Source of the DNA: Eremothecium cymbalariae DBVPG#7215 | Lineage: Eukaryota > Ascomycota > Saccharomycetes > Saccharomycetales > Saccharomycetaceae | Direction: 5' to 3' | Length of the DNA stretch: 64,000 bases | Assembly: GCF_000235365.1 (NCBI RefSeq) | Contig: NC_016449.1 | Coordinates: forward strand, 682,001-746,000 | Part shown: piece after piece, positions 1-9,874 of the stretch | Numbering within the stretch: position 1 is the first letter of the stretch | How the letters are laid out: each line of letters starts with the position of its first letter | Translations under genes and position numbers: made by a program | The notes under the pieces: generated by a model | The model's database searches: none | The model's input: only the letters and a program-made list of their open reading frames with translations | What the model was told of the DNA's origin: nothing

Positions 1-194
1 GCCTTTATAGCATCTTCCAACTTGTTTCCAAGGATAGATTCTATGTAGATATCCTTCTGATGGGCTTGTACTGTAATTGAACGGAGGTTAGTAATTCAAG
101 AATGAGACATAGAAGCAATATTTCCAAAACAAAAAGAAGACATACCAATACTTGGAGCATCTGCAAAGGGGAATACTTTAGATTCTTCACTCAT
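1..194 (-). CDS. PEX10: PEX10, 5' part, spliced (cut by window edge)
   Basis: Pex10 is the RING-finger E3 ubiquitin ligase of the peroxisomal membrane, working with Pex2 and Pex12 in Pex5 recycling. Only the first about 39 codons are here. Exon 1 (146-194) encodes MSEESKVFPFADAPSI. Exon 2 (1-70) continues VQAHQKDIYIESILGN and runs off the window. The string FPFADAPSIVQAHQKD across the junction is a hallmark of yeast Pex10 N termini. Unspliced reading hits a stop within the intron, so splicing is required. PEX10 lies beside AKR1 in S. cerevisiae, and here it is two genes from AKR1 with SHE4 between. Family and junction are clear; the RING domain is outside the window. Confidence 0.9.
71..145 (-). 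other. PEX10: Spliceosomal intron in PEX10 (75 nt)
   Basis: On the minus strand the 5' splice site is GTATGT (140-145), the branch site is a perfect TACTAAC (87-93), and the 3' splice site is TTACAG (ending at 71). It interrupts codon 17 after its first base. Removing it restores a continuous Pex10 N terminus. Confidence 0.9.
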
Positions 195-358
195 GAGCCC
201 CAATTTAAACAGTCTATTGATCGAATATGATACTGAGGGTAATGATAGTTGTTTGAATTAAGTTAAAAAACATGCGGGGCTTAATTATGTATGAAAATTA
301 TTGCCAAATGATCCTCTTCCAAGTTTGCCAGACCTACGAAATAAAGCCGTGATATAAA

Positions 359-2568
359 ATGGATATTGATGGACTGTCAAAGGCATTGAAAGGAGATTTG
401 CGTCTGGAATTGAAGGTCGAGGATTACATTGCATCATTGAATGCCCTTGTGAATGAAACTGACAAGGTCAGAAACGCTGAGGATGTCGAGGAGATTATAA
501 TTAGGTCGATCAAAGACCATAGTACTTCAAGGGCACATTTTCTTATGATGTTTAAACAAAAGCCTGATAGGTTCTTAGATTTACTTGGTGATCTATCAAG
601 CAGGGCTATATCAGCAATTGTGGATAGCTTTAAAAGTGTTGATGATACCATTCCACTTATGTTGGAAATTAAGAGAAGAATACGGGCTAAGAAATGCAGA
701 AGTGACGGTTTGCTCAAGTTGGTTTACCAGTTGTTGGAAAGATATGTATATAAGTTTGAAGATATCGTTTTCTTAGCAGAGGAACTTCCATTTCATCTCG
801 AGAGTACTGATATCAGGCCATTGGTGCTCCTAATTTTTGCACAGTTGGATAATAAGTATAAGAGGACTTTTAACGAGAAGTTGCTCGATGTTTTCGACAC
901 GTTGACAATTGAGGCGGATGCAGATCACACTGAATCAATGAATGCTATATTAAATACTTTAAGCGAATTATATCCTGTTCTAACCAATATATGTTCGGAG
1001 GCCTTTCTAAGTGAGGAACTTCAGACAGTCTTGAAAAGAAAGATACTTCGGAACGATTCTTTGATTAAAAAGGGGCTGCAGCTGTTATCCGTAGCATGTA
1101 TTGATGAATCAGTTAGAAAATATATTGCAGAACAATACTTCCCCATAATCGAGGCATCTTTATCAAACAATGAACTAAAATTGCATTCCGCATTGGTTTT
1201 AGTTAAAACCTGGTCATTTAGTAAACTAAAGAATACCAAAGTCAAACAGTTAGGCAACATTTTCATTCAAAATGTTGAATCGAATGATGAAAGGGAACAG
1301 GAAATTGCTGTTGAAGGGTTAGCATATCTAAGTTTAATCTCTTCCGTACGAAATGGCATTCGATCAAACGGAAATGTTTGTTTGGAGTTAGTTCAACTGG
1401 TTGTTGATGAAAAAACTGAGTCTTGCATAATATATGGTATTCTTTCCTTACTTGCAAACTTAAGCACGTTTTCTGATGAGTGTACTCCTGAACAATCCTC
1501 AATTAACTCATTAAAGGCATACGCAGAGCTGAAAAATCCAGTTGTGGAAACTCAAACAGGAAAAGAAGAAGAAGAAGATATTTTTGCCTTTATTGATGAT
1601 TACATCGTCGACTTGCAGGTGATTGGGTCTTTGAGTAACCGTCTAAAGGATTTGATGCCAAGTTGTAGGGACCAATTTGTCAAATTAATTTACAATGCTA
1701 CAAGAAAACGACACTTCATATCTGAATGTGTTAAACAAGGAGCAACAAAGGCATTACTGGGTTACCTTGGAAATATGCCCATTCAAATTCAATTTCGTTT
1801 GTATGCTATAAGGGCCTTGAATAGTATTTTGATCAACACTAATCCCAAACTTCTATTCAATCATTATTCTCCGTTGAGCACCGTGCCGTATTTGTTCGAA
1901 TTGATACCAGGCAGAGATGGAAATGACAATGAGGAGTTATTAAACGCTTTAACCACAAGAGATAGCTATGAAGCATTACTTGCTTTAACGAATTTGGCCG
2001 CCACAGATAGCGCTGATAGCTTATCCAAACTCATCGTATCGGATCCTCAATGTTGGTCAAAGATTATGAATTGCATTTTAGACGAAACAGTTCAAATTCA
2101 AAGGTCTGTATTGGAACTACTCAGCAACTTAATGGCTTACCCCTTACATATTGCTGCCAAGTTTTTAATTTTGGCAATCCTGCAAGTGTTAAGAATTTTG
2201 ACATATTGGTTGAACTACTGCGCCTTAGAGATATCAAATCTCAAAGAGCTGTTGCTGCGATTTTCGCCAACATAGCCACCCTAGTTCCGTTCATTGCCGA
2301 AGAATTATTGAAAAAGGATAGGCTAATTACTGCTGTGATCGAAACATTAGATGACCAATTCGAGGATTTAGAGTTGGTCCAGCGGCTGCTATTTCTTATC
2401 GACGCCCTATTAAATTCAAGTGGGCCTGATAAATTTAATCCTCTGCGCCACAACGAGCAACTGCAAATCGCCCTCAAGAAATGCACAAACAACTTAGCAA
2501 TCAAGGAATCTATCCAAGTAAAGTTATCAGAACCCACAACACTGAATCGTCAGACTGAGCCTTCATAA
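359..2568 (+). CDS. SHE4: SHE4, UCS myosin chaperone, with a one-base frameshift
   Basis: She4 (UNC-45/Cro1/She4 family) folds myosin motor domains and is needed for actin organisation, endocytosis and ASH1 mRNA localisation. The protein is an all-helical armadillo-like repeat array. It reads in one frame from ATG 359 to about 2160, then must pass to the frame that ends at TAA 2566-2568. The joined length is about 736 residues against about 789 in S. cerevisiae. The switch falls at a run of five T (2162-2166). The first frame degenerates and stops at 2275, while the second gives leucine-rich helices typical of the UCS C terminus. A missing T (sequencing error or true mutation) explains it. 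It sits between PEX10 and AKR1, as expected from synteny with YOR035C. Identification is by synteny and overall character. Confidence 0.75.
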
Positions 2569-2757
2569 CTCTTGTAATCTTACATGGCAGATCTCATCAA
2601 CTTCGTATATAGTTATTTATGATTACTATGGATATTGTTTAACTATGGTATTTTAAATACATCAAATCCTCTGTCCCTGTATAATTCACCTAATCTTTAA
2701 CAGGATTTAATACTTAGGTTTTATATTAGAATTCGGGATCCTTAGTAGGTTAAGGTG

Positions 2758-4977
2758 ATGAGTTCAAATATGGCTGAACGTGAGGAATTATTGAATGGCG
2801 ACGATGTTTCGATCAGTTCGATTCAGCCTATTGTATCCGATATCGCTTTAGATGATGATGGAGAACAAAACGATAAAATCCAAGGATATCCAGTCGTTGA
2901 TGAGAGTGATAAAGATCCAATTGTTGATGAAAGGGTAAAAGATCCAATTATTGAAAAATATCACAATGCTTGTCAGTTTGGGGATTTGAAGACGGTGAAA
3001 GAGATGGTTGAAACAGGTGTAATTGATGTGAATCAAGATTGGGATAGTAGGGAAAAAGTGTCTGGTTTACATTGGGCAAGTGTCAATAATCGGCTGAATA
3101 TTGTTAAGTATTTGATAAGCCAAGGTGCAGATGTAAATATGAAGGGAGGAGATTTGGAGGCAACTCCGTTGCACTGGGCTTCCAAATCAGGATATGTTTA
3201 CATTGTTCACTGCCTATTAGAGAATAATGCTGATCCGACAATATATGACAAACAAGGCTACAACTTACTTCATACAGCTACATTTTCATCGAATATTATG
3301 TTAATTCTGTATGTTCTTTTTACTGAGAAAATCCATATCGATAGCCCAGACCCTACTGGTAAAACGCCATTGCATTGGGCTGCATATCAAGGTGATTCGT
3401 TGACTGTCGAGGCCCTAGTTAGATTTGGAGCTAATGTGAAGGTTTTGGACTCAAATGGGTTCACACCAATCCATTGGGGCACTGTAAATGGCCAGTATAA
3501 GGTTCTAAAAGAATTAATTGAGCATGGAAGTGATGTATTTCAAAAAAACAATGATGGCAAAAATTGTTTTAATATAGCCAAGGAGATGAAAACAGAAAGT
3601 AGTTTGGAGACCGCTTTGTATGAGTGTGGGTTCAATAAAAATGGGTTTGCAATACGGAAATACTTTAAAAATTCAATGCATGCAAAGACAATTACTTTTG
3701 TCACTCCTGGTATTGTGTTACCACTAATCATTGGGTCTTTCGCCCATTATAGTATTTTATTTGCACTGCTATTCTCAATTTCTATAATAGGACTAGTACG
3801 CTATCTTTTATTCAACTTTGTGTTTCCTTCTTACATTTTAAAACGACATGGCACGATTCACAACACCCCATTACTCTCTGGATTGTTAGCTGGAACCATC
3901 TTCTGGATGTTTTTCATATGGATCACTAGAAACACCCTGAAATATCACAAAGGAGTGTATGCTAATATTATTCTTCCGGTGCTATTCATAACTGTTAGCT
4001 CTCTGCTTGTGATACTTATGCAGTCGGACCCTGGCAGTATTCCAGCTTCATCTGATCCCAAGGAAATTCGCGCCACCATGAGTGAATTATTGCGTATTGG
4101 GAAGTTTGATGCAAAACACTTTTGCATTCATTCATGGGTCAGAATTCCATTGAGGTCAAAGTACAAAACTGCACGAAATGTTTTGATAGCAAGATATGAC
4201 CACTATTGTCCCTGGGTGTATAACCAAATTGGCTTCTGCAATCATAAAATATTCCTGTTTTTTATCATGTTTTTGCAAATTGGAGTATTTATCTTTGTAA
4301 GGCTAAGCATACGTTACTTTGAACTTGAATGGCAAAATCTGGATGACATACAAATGGACTGTCGTTCGAGTTTCTGCCCTCAATTATGTAAGGGATACTA
4401 TTTGGACCCTTTCCACTCTTTCATGCTTGCCTGGGTGTGTTTCCAAACAATGTGGGTTGTAGCATTGACGTTCGTTCAAATCTTTGAAGCTAGCAAAGGT
4501 GTCACTGACTATGAATATCGTTTGTGGGTTCGCAAACGCAGAGGCATCTCTATTTCCGAGGAAACCTTCAGTTCCGTCCCAGAAGAGCTTATTGAAGAAG
4601 ATGATAGCGAGGCATCCGAAGTTATAGTCCAAAGTAATCCCAACTCCGAACATAAACAGTGCGGTGGCCTAATGTCTAGCGTCATGGGTTGCGATATGTT
4701 CATCAACATTGTGAAATCATTGATAAAAAAGCAAACCCAAGATAATTCCACTCGCTTATCAAGGAATCTTGAGGTAACTGTTCCAATAGAAACAAACTAC
4801 GGTTGGAGACAGAACTTGCAAGACTTCTGGCTGACAAGTGACCTGTCAGCGCCATATTGGCGTAGGTTTTTCCTTCCACCTGCAGGCTCCTTCGGCTTGT
4901 TAAATGGCGAAGTAGTCGACTATTATAAGTTATACAAGCTTCCAAAACGCACAATATCTGCTGAAGATATAGTATAA
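2758..4977 (+). CDS. AKR1: AKR1/AKR2, ankyrin-repeat DHHC-type protein acyltransferase
   Basis: Akr1 palmitoylates Yck1/Yck2 and other proteins at the Golgi and also damps pheromone signalling. The 739-aa product (S. cerevisiae Akr1 764) has an acidic N terminus, about six ankyrin repeats (roughly residues 70-290, e.g. GKTPLHWAAYQGD), several membrane segments, and the cysteine-rich catalytic domain with D481-H482-Y483-C484. DHYC in place of DHHC is the normal Akr1 variant, so it is expected to be active. A second ATG four codons downstream could also serve as start. It is the single ancestor of the duplicate pair AKR1 (YDR264C)/AKR2 (YOR034C) and lies between SHE4 and EXO1. Confidence 0.93.
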   Translation: MSSNMAEREELLNGDDVSISSIQPIVSDIALDDDGEQNDKIQGYPVVDESDKDPIVDERVKDPIIEKYHNACQFGDLKTVKEMVETGVIDVNQDWDSREKVSGLHWASVNNRLNIVKYLISQGADVNMKGGDLEATPLHWASKSGYVYIVHCLLENNADPTIYDKQGYNLLHTATFSSNIMLILYVLFTEKIHIDSPDPTGKTPLHWAAYQGDSLTVEALVRFGANVKVLDSNGFTPIHWGTVNGQYKVLKELIEHGSDVFQKNNDGKNCFNIAKEMKTESSLETALYECGFNKNGFAIRKYFKNSMHAKTITFVTPGIVLPLIIGSFAHYSILFALLFSISIIGLVRYLLFNFVFPSYILKRHGTIHNTPLLSGLLAGTIFWMFFIWITRNTLKYHKGVYANIILPVLFITVSSLLVILMQSDPGSIPASSDPKEIRATMSELLRIGKFDAKHFCIHSWVRIPLRSKYKTARNVLIARYDHYCPWVYNQIGFCNHKIFLFFIMFLQIGVFIFVRLSIRYFELEWQNLDDIQMDCRSSFCPQLCKGYYLDPFHSFMLAWVCFQTMWVVALTFVQIFEASKGVTDYEYRLWVRKRRGISISEETFSSVPEELIEEDDSEASEVIVQSNPNSEHKQCGGLMSSVMGCDMFINIVKSLIKKQTQDNSTRLSRNLEVTVPIETNYGWRQNLQDFWLTSDLSAPYWRRFFLPPAGSFGLLNGEVVDYYKLYKLPKRTISAEDIV

Positions 4978-5214
4978 TTTATTTATAGCCTCCAAAATAT
5001 GCCATTTAACCAAAATCCTAAAAAATTGTTTAGAATATGATCACTATCATCGAATTCTAAAATTTTTATAGCAAGATCCGATCTCTGTTGGGACGCGCGC
5101 TTTTACTTTCTCTTGAAACCAACCACAAAATATCTAATCATCACATTTTAAGTTGGTGTTTATAATAGTTTTAACACATGAGCATACGTGAACGTTTTTT
5201 ACAAGAGTGGTATA

Positions 5215-7260
5215 ATGGGTATTTCAGGGTTGTTACCTCAGCTCAAAAGCATCCAACAGCCTGTAACTTTGCATAGGTATCGTTCGCAGACACTCGCAAT
5301 TGATGGTTACGCGTGGTTGCACCGATCTGCCCATGCTTGTGCTGTCGAACTTTGTTTGGGGTTGCCAACAGACAAATATTTGCAGTTCTTTGTGAAGAAG
5401 CTTACAATGTTGCGTAATCAGTATGGGATTGAGCCTTATCTTGTGTTTGATGGGGATAGTATACAAGTCAAATCAGGTACGGAAACAAAGAGACGTGAGA
5501 AACGTGAAGAAAATCGGGCGATTGCCATCCGATTATGGGAGAGTGGTGACAGAAGGAAATGTGTTGAGTACTTTCAGAAGTGTGTTGATATTACTCCGGA
5601 GATGACGAAGGTAATTATTGACTATTGCGCAACAGCTGGTTTTAAGTATCTTGTTGCACCTTATGAAGCGGATCCGCAATTGGTTTACTTGGAGAAGAGT
5701 GGGATCGTGAGCGGTGTGATTAGTGAGGATTCAGATTTGCTAGTGTTTGGATGCCGTCGGTTGATTACCAAGTTAAACGAATTTGGTGAATGTATTGAGA
5801 TATCACGTGGAGATTTCCATCATTTGCCTTCTAGTTTCCCTTTGGGTAAGCTAGATGATTCTGAACTCAGGACAATGGTGTGCTTATCTGGTTGTGATTA
5901 CACAGCAGGCATTCCAAAAGTGGGGCTTCTCACAGCTATTAAACTAGTGCGTCAGTATCGTAGCATGGACAAGATCTTGATGAGTATTCGGCGTGAGGGA
6001 AAGCGAAAAATTCCTTCAGAGTTTGTTCAGGAATATACGTTTGCTGATTATGCATTTCAATACCAACGAGTGTATTGTCCTGTTTTAAGAAAGTTAGTTA
6101 CACTAAATGAGATACCCAAAGAGCTTCGTGATGATGATCAGCTATATTGTTGTATTGGAAAGGGAATACACAAAGAAACTGGGGAGAAGTGCGTTATAAA
6201 GAACAGCGATTTAATTGACCACAAATTACATTCGCGTATTGCAGCAGGAGAACTTAGCCCATATAACTACCACCATGCATTGGTAAACAGGGAAATGTTA
6301 CTTTTGCGACAGAAATCTGTTAGTCTTGGAACCAAGCCAATTGATTCCTACTGGAAAAAGTGCGGCGCAAAGGAAACCATATCTGCTTCAGTCAGCACCG
6401 CTTCTAGTACGCTGACAGTTGGAACCACTAACCAAGACCGGGTGGATCGGTTAGTGCAGAACCGCAAGTTGTTACACACAGAGAGTACTAATTCCCCCCA
6501 AAGCAGTATTTTTTTCAAGCCGGTTGTAGCTCCATCTGCCAAGCCTTTAGAGGCACCGGTTGCTACTCCTCAGAATAAAAATTATGAAAAAATGAATAAT
6601 GAACCTGGAACTTGTAGTGAAACTGAGGGTGAAGTCACAGAGGAGCTTATTGCATTAGGTGAAGAGCTGAATTTACTACCTCCTATATTACCGTTGGTTT
6701 CTCTATCTCCAAAGAAGTCTGCTCAGGATTTATCGTCCAATGGAAATCACTTAGACAAGCCGTACCAAAAGGACACAATTCAATCGCCAACTTTATTAGA
6801 CAAAGAGAACATTGGGGCGGAAGATGTGAGCGAGATTCTTGAAGAACTCGAAGAAGTGGAACATGCTGCAAAACATAATGATACCTCGATAAAGTTTAGT
6901 AAGGAACTGTTGGCCAATTTTAGGTATAGAGTTGGCGTGAATCTCACAAAACACCAACGTGTGCCCCTGGGTGAGCGTAGCACAAATTGTAAGATACTCA
7001 GTAATAAAAAACTTGTGATTACCAAGTTAAATAAACGCTTGGTCTCTAGATCTCTGTCAGGCGCTAGTGCTGCACCTTTGCGTCCCAGAAGTTCAGTGGA
7101 AGATCTGGAACCACAGATGATATCTGTACCATGCAGCACCAATAACGTTCAAAAAGCTTCCGGCAAGCGGTGTCAACGTCTTCCGCATCGTGGCATGCCA
7201 TCATCCTCATCGAATTGCTCTCGTCAGCTCTCTCTTACAGATTTCATATACAGAGGCTAA
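5215..7260 (+). CDS. EXO1: EXO1/DIN7, 5'-3' exonuclease and flap endonuclease
   Basis: Exo1 is a Rad2/XPG-family nuclease acting in mismatch repair, end resection and meiotic crossing-over. The product is 681 aa (S. cerevisiae Exo1 702). The start MGISGLLPQ is the invariant N terminus of the family, so the ATG at 5215 is preferred over an in-frame GTG nine codons upstream. Catalytic motifs are present: AIDGYAWLHR, the acidic cluster EADPQLVYLE, EDSDLLVFGC and SGCDYTAGIPKVGL (helix-hairpin-helix). The C-terminal half is disordered and rich in S/T and E. An ACGCGCG near 5093 resembles cell-cycle MCB boxes, but this is only suggestive. It is the pre-duplication ancestor of EXO1 (YOR033C) and DIN7 (YDR263C). 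Confidence 0.95.
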   Translation: MGISGLLPQLKSIQQPVTLHRYRSQTLAIDGYAWLHRSAHACAVELCLGLPTDKYLQFFVKKLTMLRNQYGIEPYLVFDGDSIQVKSGTETKRREKREENRAIAIRLWESGDRRKCVEYFQKCVDITPEMTKVIIDYCATAGFKYLVAPYEADPQLVYLEKSGIVSGVISEDSDLLVFGCRRLITKLNEFGECIEISRGDFHHLPSSFPLGKLDDSELRTMVCLSGCDYTAGIPKVGLLTAIKLVRQYRSMDKILMSIRREGKRKIPSEFVQEYTFADYAFQYQRVYCPVLRKLVTLNEIPKELRDDDQLYCCIGKGIHKETGEKCVIKNSDLIDHKLHSRIAAGELSPYNYHHALVNREMLLLRQKSVSLGTKPIDSYWKKCGAKETISASVSTASSTLTVGTTNQDRVDRLVQNRKLLHTESTNSPQSSIFFKPVVAPSAKPLEAPVATPQNKNYEKMNNEPGTCSETEGEVTEELIALGEELNLLPPILPLVSLSPKKSAQDLSSNGNHLDKPYQKDTIQSPTLLDKENIGAEDVSEILEELEEVEHAAKHNDTSIKFSKELLANFRYRVGVNLTKHQRVPLGERSTNCKILSNKKLVITKLNKRLVSRSLSGASAAPLRPRSSVEDLEPQMISVPCSTNNVQKASGKRCQRLPHRGMPSSSSNCSRQLSLTDFIYRG

Positions 7261-7340
7261 GTGCTAAAATGTGCATTTCATATCCTCCCCATATACCTCC
7301 CTAAATAATAACTGCACTAATATTAAAAACATCTACATAT

Positions 7341-8852
7341 CTAGGATCTATTAATAACAGTAACAGTACCAAGCTTTTTATCCTGGCTTGTTTCACTAAC
7401 TCGCTCAGAGTAATACTCAACACCCTCCTCTTCATCTGTTCCATACCTCACGTCTCCCGTCCAACCATTAGCAAGCAAATAATTATAAAACTTGACATCA
7501 TTCTCCATTAAATCACTCTCACGCAAATGTGGTACAAACAGCCAAGATACTAATATACCCAGCAAACCACATGCAGCAGCAATTACAAATGTCCACCTTT
7601 CCCCTAAACTATCCCTAATAGGCTGAAATGATCCTGTTCCTGCCACAGCGCCTGCCTTACCCACAGCCGCACTCAACCCATAACAAGTGCCCCGAACTGC
7701 CGTAGGAAAGCTCTCGGAACTGACTACTCCCAACATATCACCAGGCCCTGCATTGGCCAAGCTGAGCATCAAAGCATATAACACAATAAATAACGGAGTG
7801 ATATTCTTTAATTTGTCATACCCACACCCAATTATTAGCCCAAAAATAATATATCCAGTAAATCCGAACATTAACGTGTATTTGCGCCCGATACGATCAC
7901 AAAGGTATGCTCCTAAAAGCACACCGGGTACTGCAATGATGCCTAGTAACAAATTCCACTCTGCAATCTTAGTGAGATTTGACGAGTCACCAATGACAGA
8001 TGAAATAATCGTCCCAGAAAATATCCCATTAGGGAATGTGACAAAATCATACATGAACCACGCGCCACACGTACCCACCATACTGCGCCAGCAATACTTG
8101 GTAATTAACCAAAATGGCACTTTGCTACGCATACGCCCACGTTCAAATAATTCATTGCTAGCCATCTTCCACCGGAAATAAAACACCGACAACGGCCACA
8201 CACATCCTAACGCAAACATTGTTCTCCATACTGCCTCTAGTCGACCTGATCCTAAGATTGAATAAACTACCAAGAAGGTAGCCGTAGCAAATGGACCACC
8301 AAGCGAGAGCGGTAGGTTCGTGACAAGAACCATAATCCCACCACGACGCTTTTCTGAATACTCATTTGCAGCTTCATTTGCAGAAACAGATGAAGAAGGA
8401 TATTCTGCACCAATACCCCATCCCACGAGTCCTCGCATCACCGTTAACATCCAAAACAACCCTGTAGGAGTGCTTCCGGTCGACACCGAACACATCACAG
8501 AACCAATAACTAGCAACAGAGTTGCCACTAAAATAGCCCACTTACGCCCCATGTAGTCACACGCAATACCAATCGATATCTGACCAAAAATTGTACCCAC
8601 CAACGACGCATTGGAAACCCGCGTTGACACATCTGAATTGTAATGATCCCCATACTGCTTAGGGAAAACCCGATTTAGCATCGACATCACATTATTCTGA
8701 TAACCATCTGAAATAAGCGCAAACCCTGCCGCTAAAATGCTAAGCATATGCAGCCATTTTTTGTCTCCCGCAATCTGCACTCTCAGTCTACGAGCTTCTG
8801 CATCGTATTTAGCATACTGTGGTGAACCAGCAACCTTAGAAGTAGAACTCAT
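7341..8852 (-). CDS. GIT1: GIT1-type glycerophosphoinositol permease
   Basis: Git1 imports glycerophosphodiesters (glycerophosphoinositol, glycerophosphocholine) at the plasma membrane by proton symport. The 503-aa product is a 12-TM MFS protein of the phosphate:H+ symporter group. Motifs include SDGYQNNVMSMLN in TM1, DYMGRKWAI in the cytoplasmic loop, GIGAEYPSSS in TM4, FVTFPNGIFS, DRIGRKYTLMFGF and the C-terminal VKFYNYLLANGWTG, all very close to yeast Git1. The first ATG (8850-8852) is used; a TTG five codons earlier is not credible. GIT1 is YCR098C in S. cerevisiae and is not in this synteny block there, so its place between EXO1 and HMS1 is a lineage-specific position. It converges with EXO1, only 80 bp apart. 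Confidence 0.9.
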   Translation of the reverse strand: MSSTSKVAGSPQYAKYDAEARRLRVQIAGDKKWLHMLSILAAGFALISDGYQNNVMSMLNRVFPKQYGDHYNSDVSTRVSNASLVGTIFGQISIGIACDYMGRKWAILVATLLLVIGSVMCSVSTGSTPTGLFWMLTVMRGLVGWGIGAEYPSSSVSANEAANEYSEKRRGGIMVLVTNLPLSLGGPFATATFLVVYSILGSGRLEAVWRTMFALGCVWPLSVFYFRWKMASNELFERGRMRSKVPFWLITKYCWRSMVGTCGAWFMYDFVTFPNGIFSGTIISSVIGDSSNLTKIAEWNLLLGIIAVPGVLLGAYLCDRIGRKYTLMFGFTGYIIFGLIIGCGYDKLKNITPLFIVLYALMLSLANAGPGDMLGVVSSESFPTAVRGTCYGLSAAVGKAGAVAGTGSFQPIRDSLGERWTFVIAAACGLLGILVSWLFVPHLRESDLMENDVKFYNYLLANGWTGDVRYGTDEEEGVEYYSERVSETSQDKKLGTVTVINRS

Positions 8853-9874
8853 AGAATATAATAACAATCCCGGGGACTTTTGGAATTAAAAGACTTCACG
8901 ATTTAACAAACTTGTGAAAAATATGTGTGAACAAATAAGCACTTGGCTTTTAAAATAACGACGATTAAACCTGATAACGTTTCAAAAAGTGGAAGCTATC
9001 CACCTCTTTATCAGTAGACAAGCAGTAACATTTAAATACAGAATGATAACAATAACCCCCAGCCGTCATAACCACAGTTACAAAGATTAACTATTTCATA
9101 ATGCTGCAAACTGATTCAAGAGGTATGAAATAAACCTTCTCCAGGCAACAACACCCCCAGAACAAGTATTGAAAACCACATGGGCTGCATTTTACACATG
9201 AAACTAATATAGCAACCTAATGAGTCGTTGTACATCCTTTATATTATATTGTTAAGTCACGATGGTGATAGCATGGGTTTTCGGATCGGGGTTTCTTTTC
9301 TGACATAATCACCCAAGTCACGTGATTTGTGATTTGTGATCACGTGAAAATTTCTTTTTTGTTGTGCCTTTCGCTTTACGTCCTCGAGGCTGCGCTCGAG
9401 CGTTGCGAAAAAAGGAGATGCTCGAAGAATCTTTGCTATATTGTCAATTTCTCGATAACTGAAAATAAAATGGGGAAGTCAAGAAGACGACGGGTGGTCT
9501 GGTGTACCGTTTGAAAAGAAACAAGTAAAAATCAGACCATTTTTGTTCGAGAAAATAAACGCCTACATAGTGGAAGGTCGTATTGCCTCGCTTATTACAA
9601 TGTGGTAGCGGTTATCCCGACCCAAGTCTTGATGTGTTAAGCCTGGAAATCAGAGCCTTTTGCGATGTGGGTCCCTATATATTAAAATATATATTCCATG
9701 AAGCAGGCTTCGCTGATAATATACCGGCAAACACTAGACAATATAAGATCTAACTATATCACATTTAGTTTTAGCGACAACGGCTTTTCAGGCCAGGGGA
9801 AAATAAATAGGTCTAGATTGAGAGAAGACATATTGCTGCGAGGTTACGTCAGCACAAGACATAAAACATAGAGG
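8853..9874. other. Shared GIT1/HMS1 promoter region, no gene seen
   Basis: This is the divergent intergenic region of about 1 kb. It is AT-rich, with two CACGTG boxes near its middle. The 61-codon open frame at 9329-9514 has no coding character. I see no RNA gene. Confidence 0.6.
9319..9346. promoter_or_regulatory. Paired CACGTG E-boxes between GIT1 and HMS1
   Basis: Two CACGTG hexamers (9319-9324 and 9341-9346) are 22 nt apart, about two helical turns, with a short direct repeat (TGATTTG twice) between them. Each is preceded by T and followed by A (TCACGTGA), the flank preferred by Cbf1 and disfavoured by Pho4. They are about 470 bp from GIT1 and 530 bp from HMS1. Confidence 0.5.

Noticed and set aside
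9270..9350. Possible point centromere: TCCGAAAA-like CDEIII (reverse strand near 9278) near a CDEI-like GTCACGTG
   Set aside because: The spacing is only about 40 nt, there is no strongly AT-rich CDEII of the expected length, and the CDEIII match is poor.
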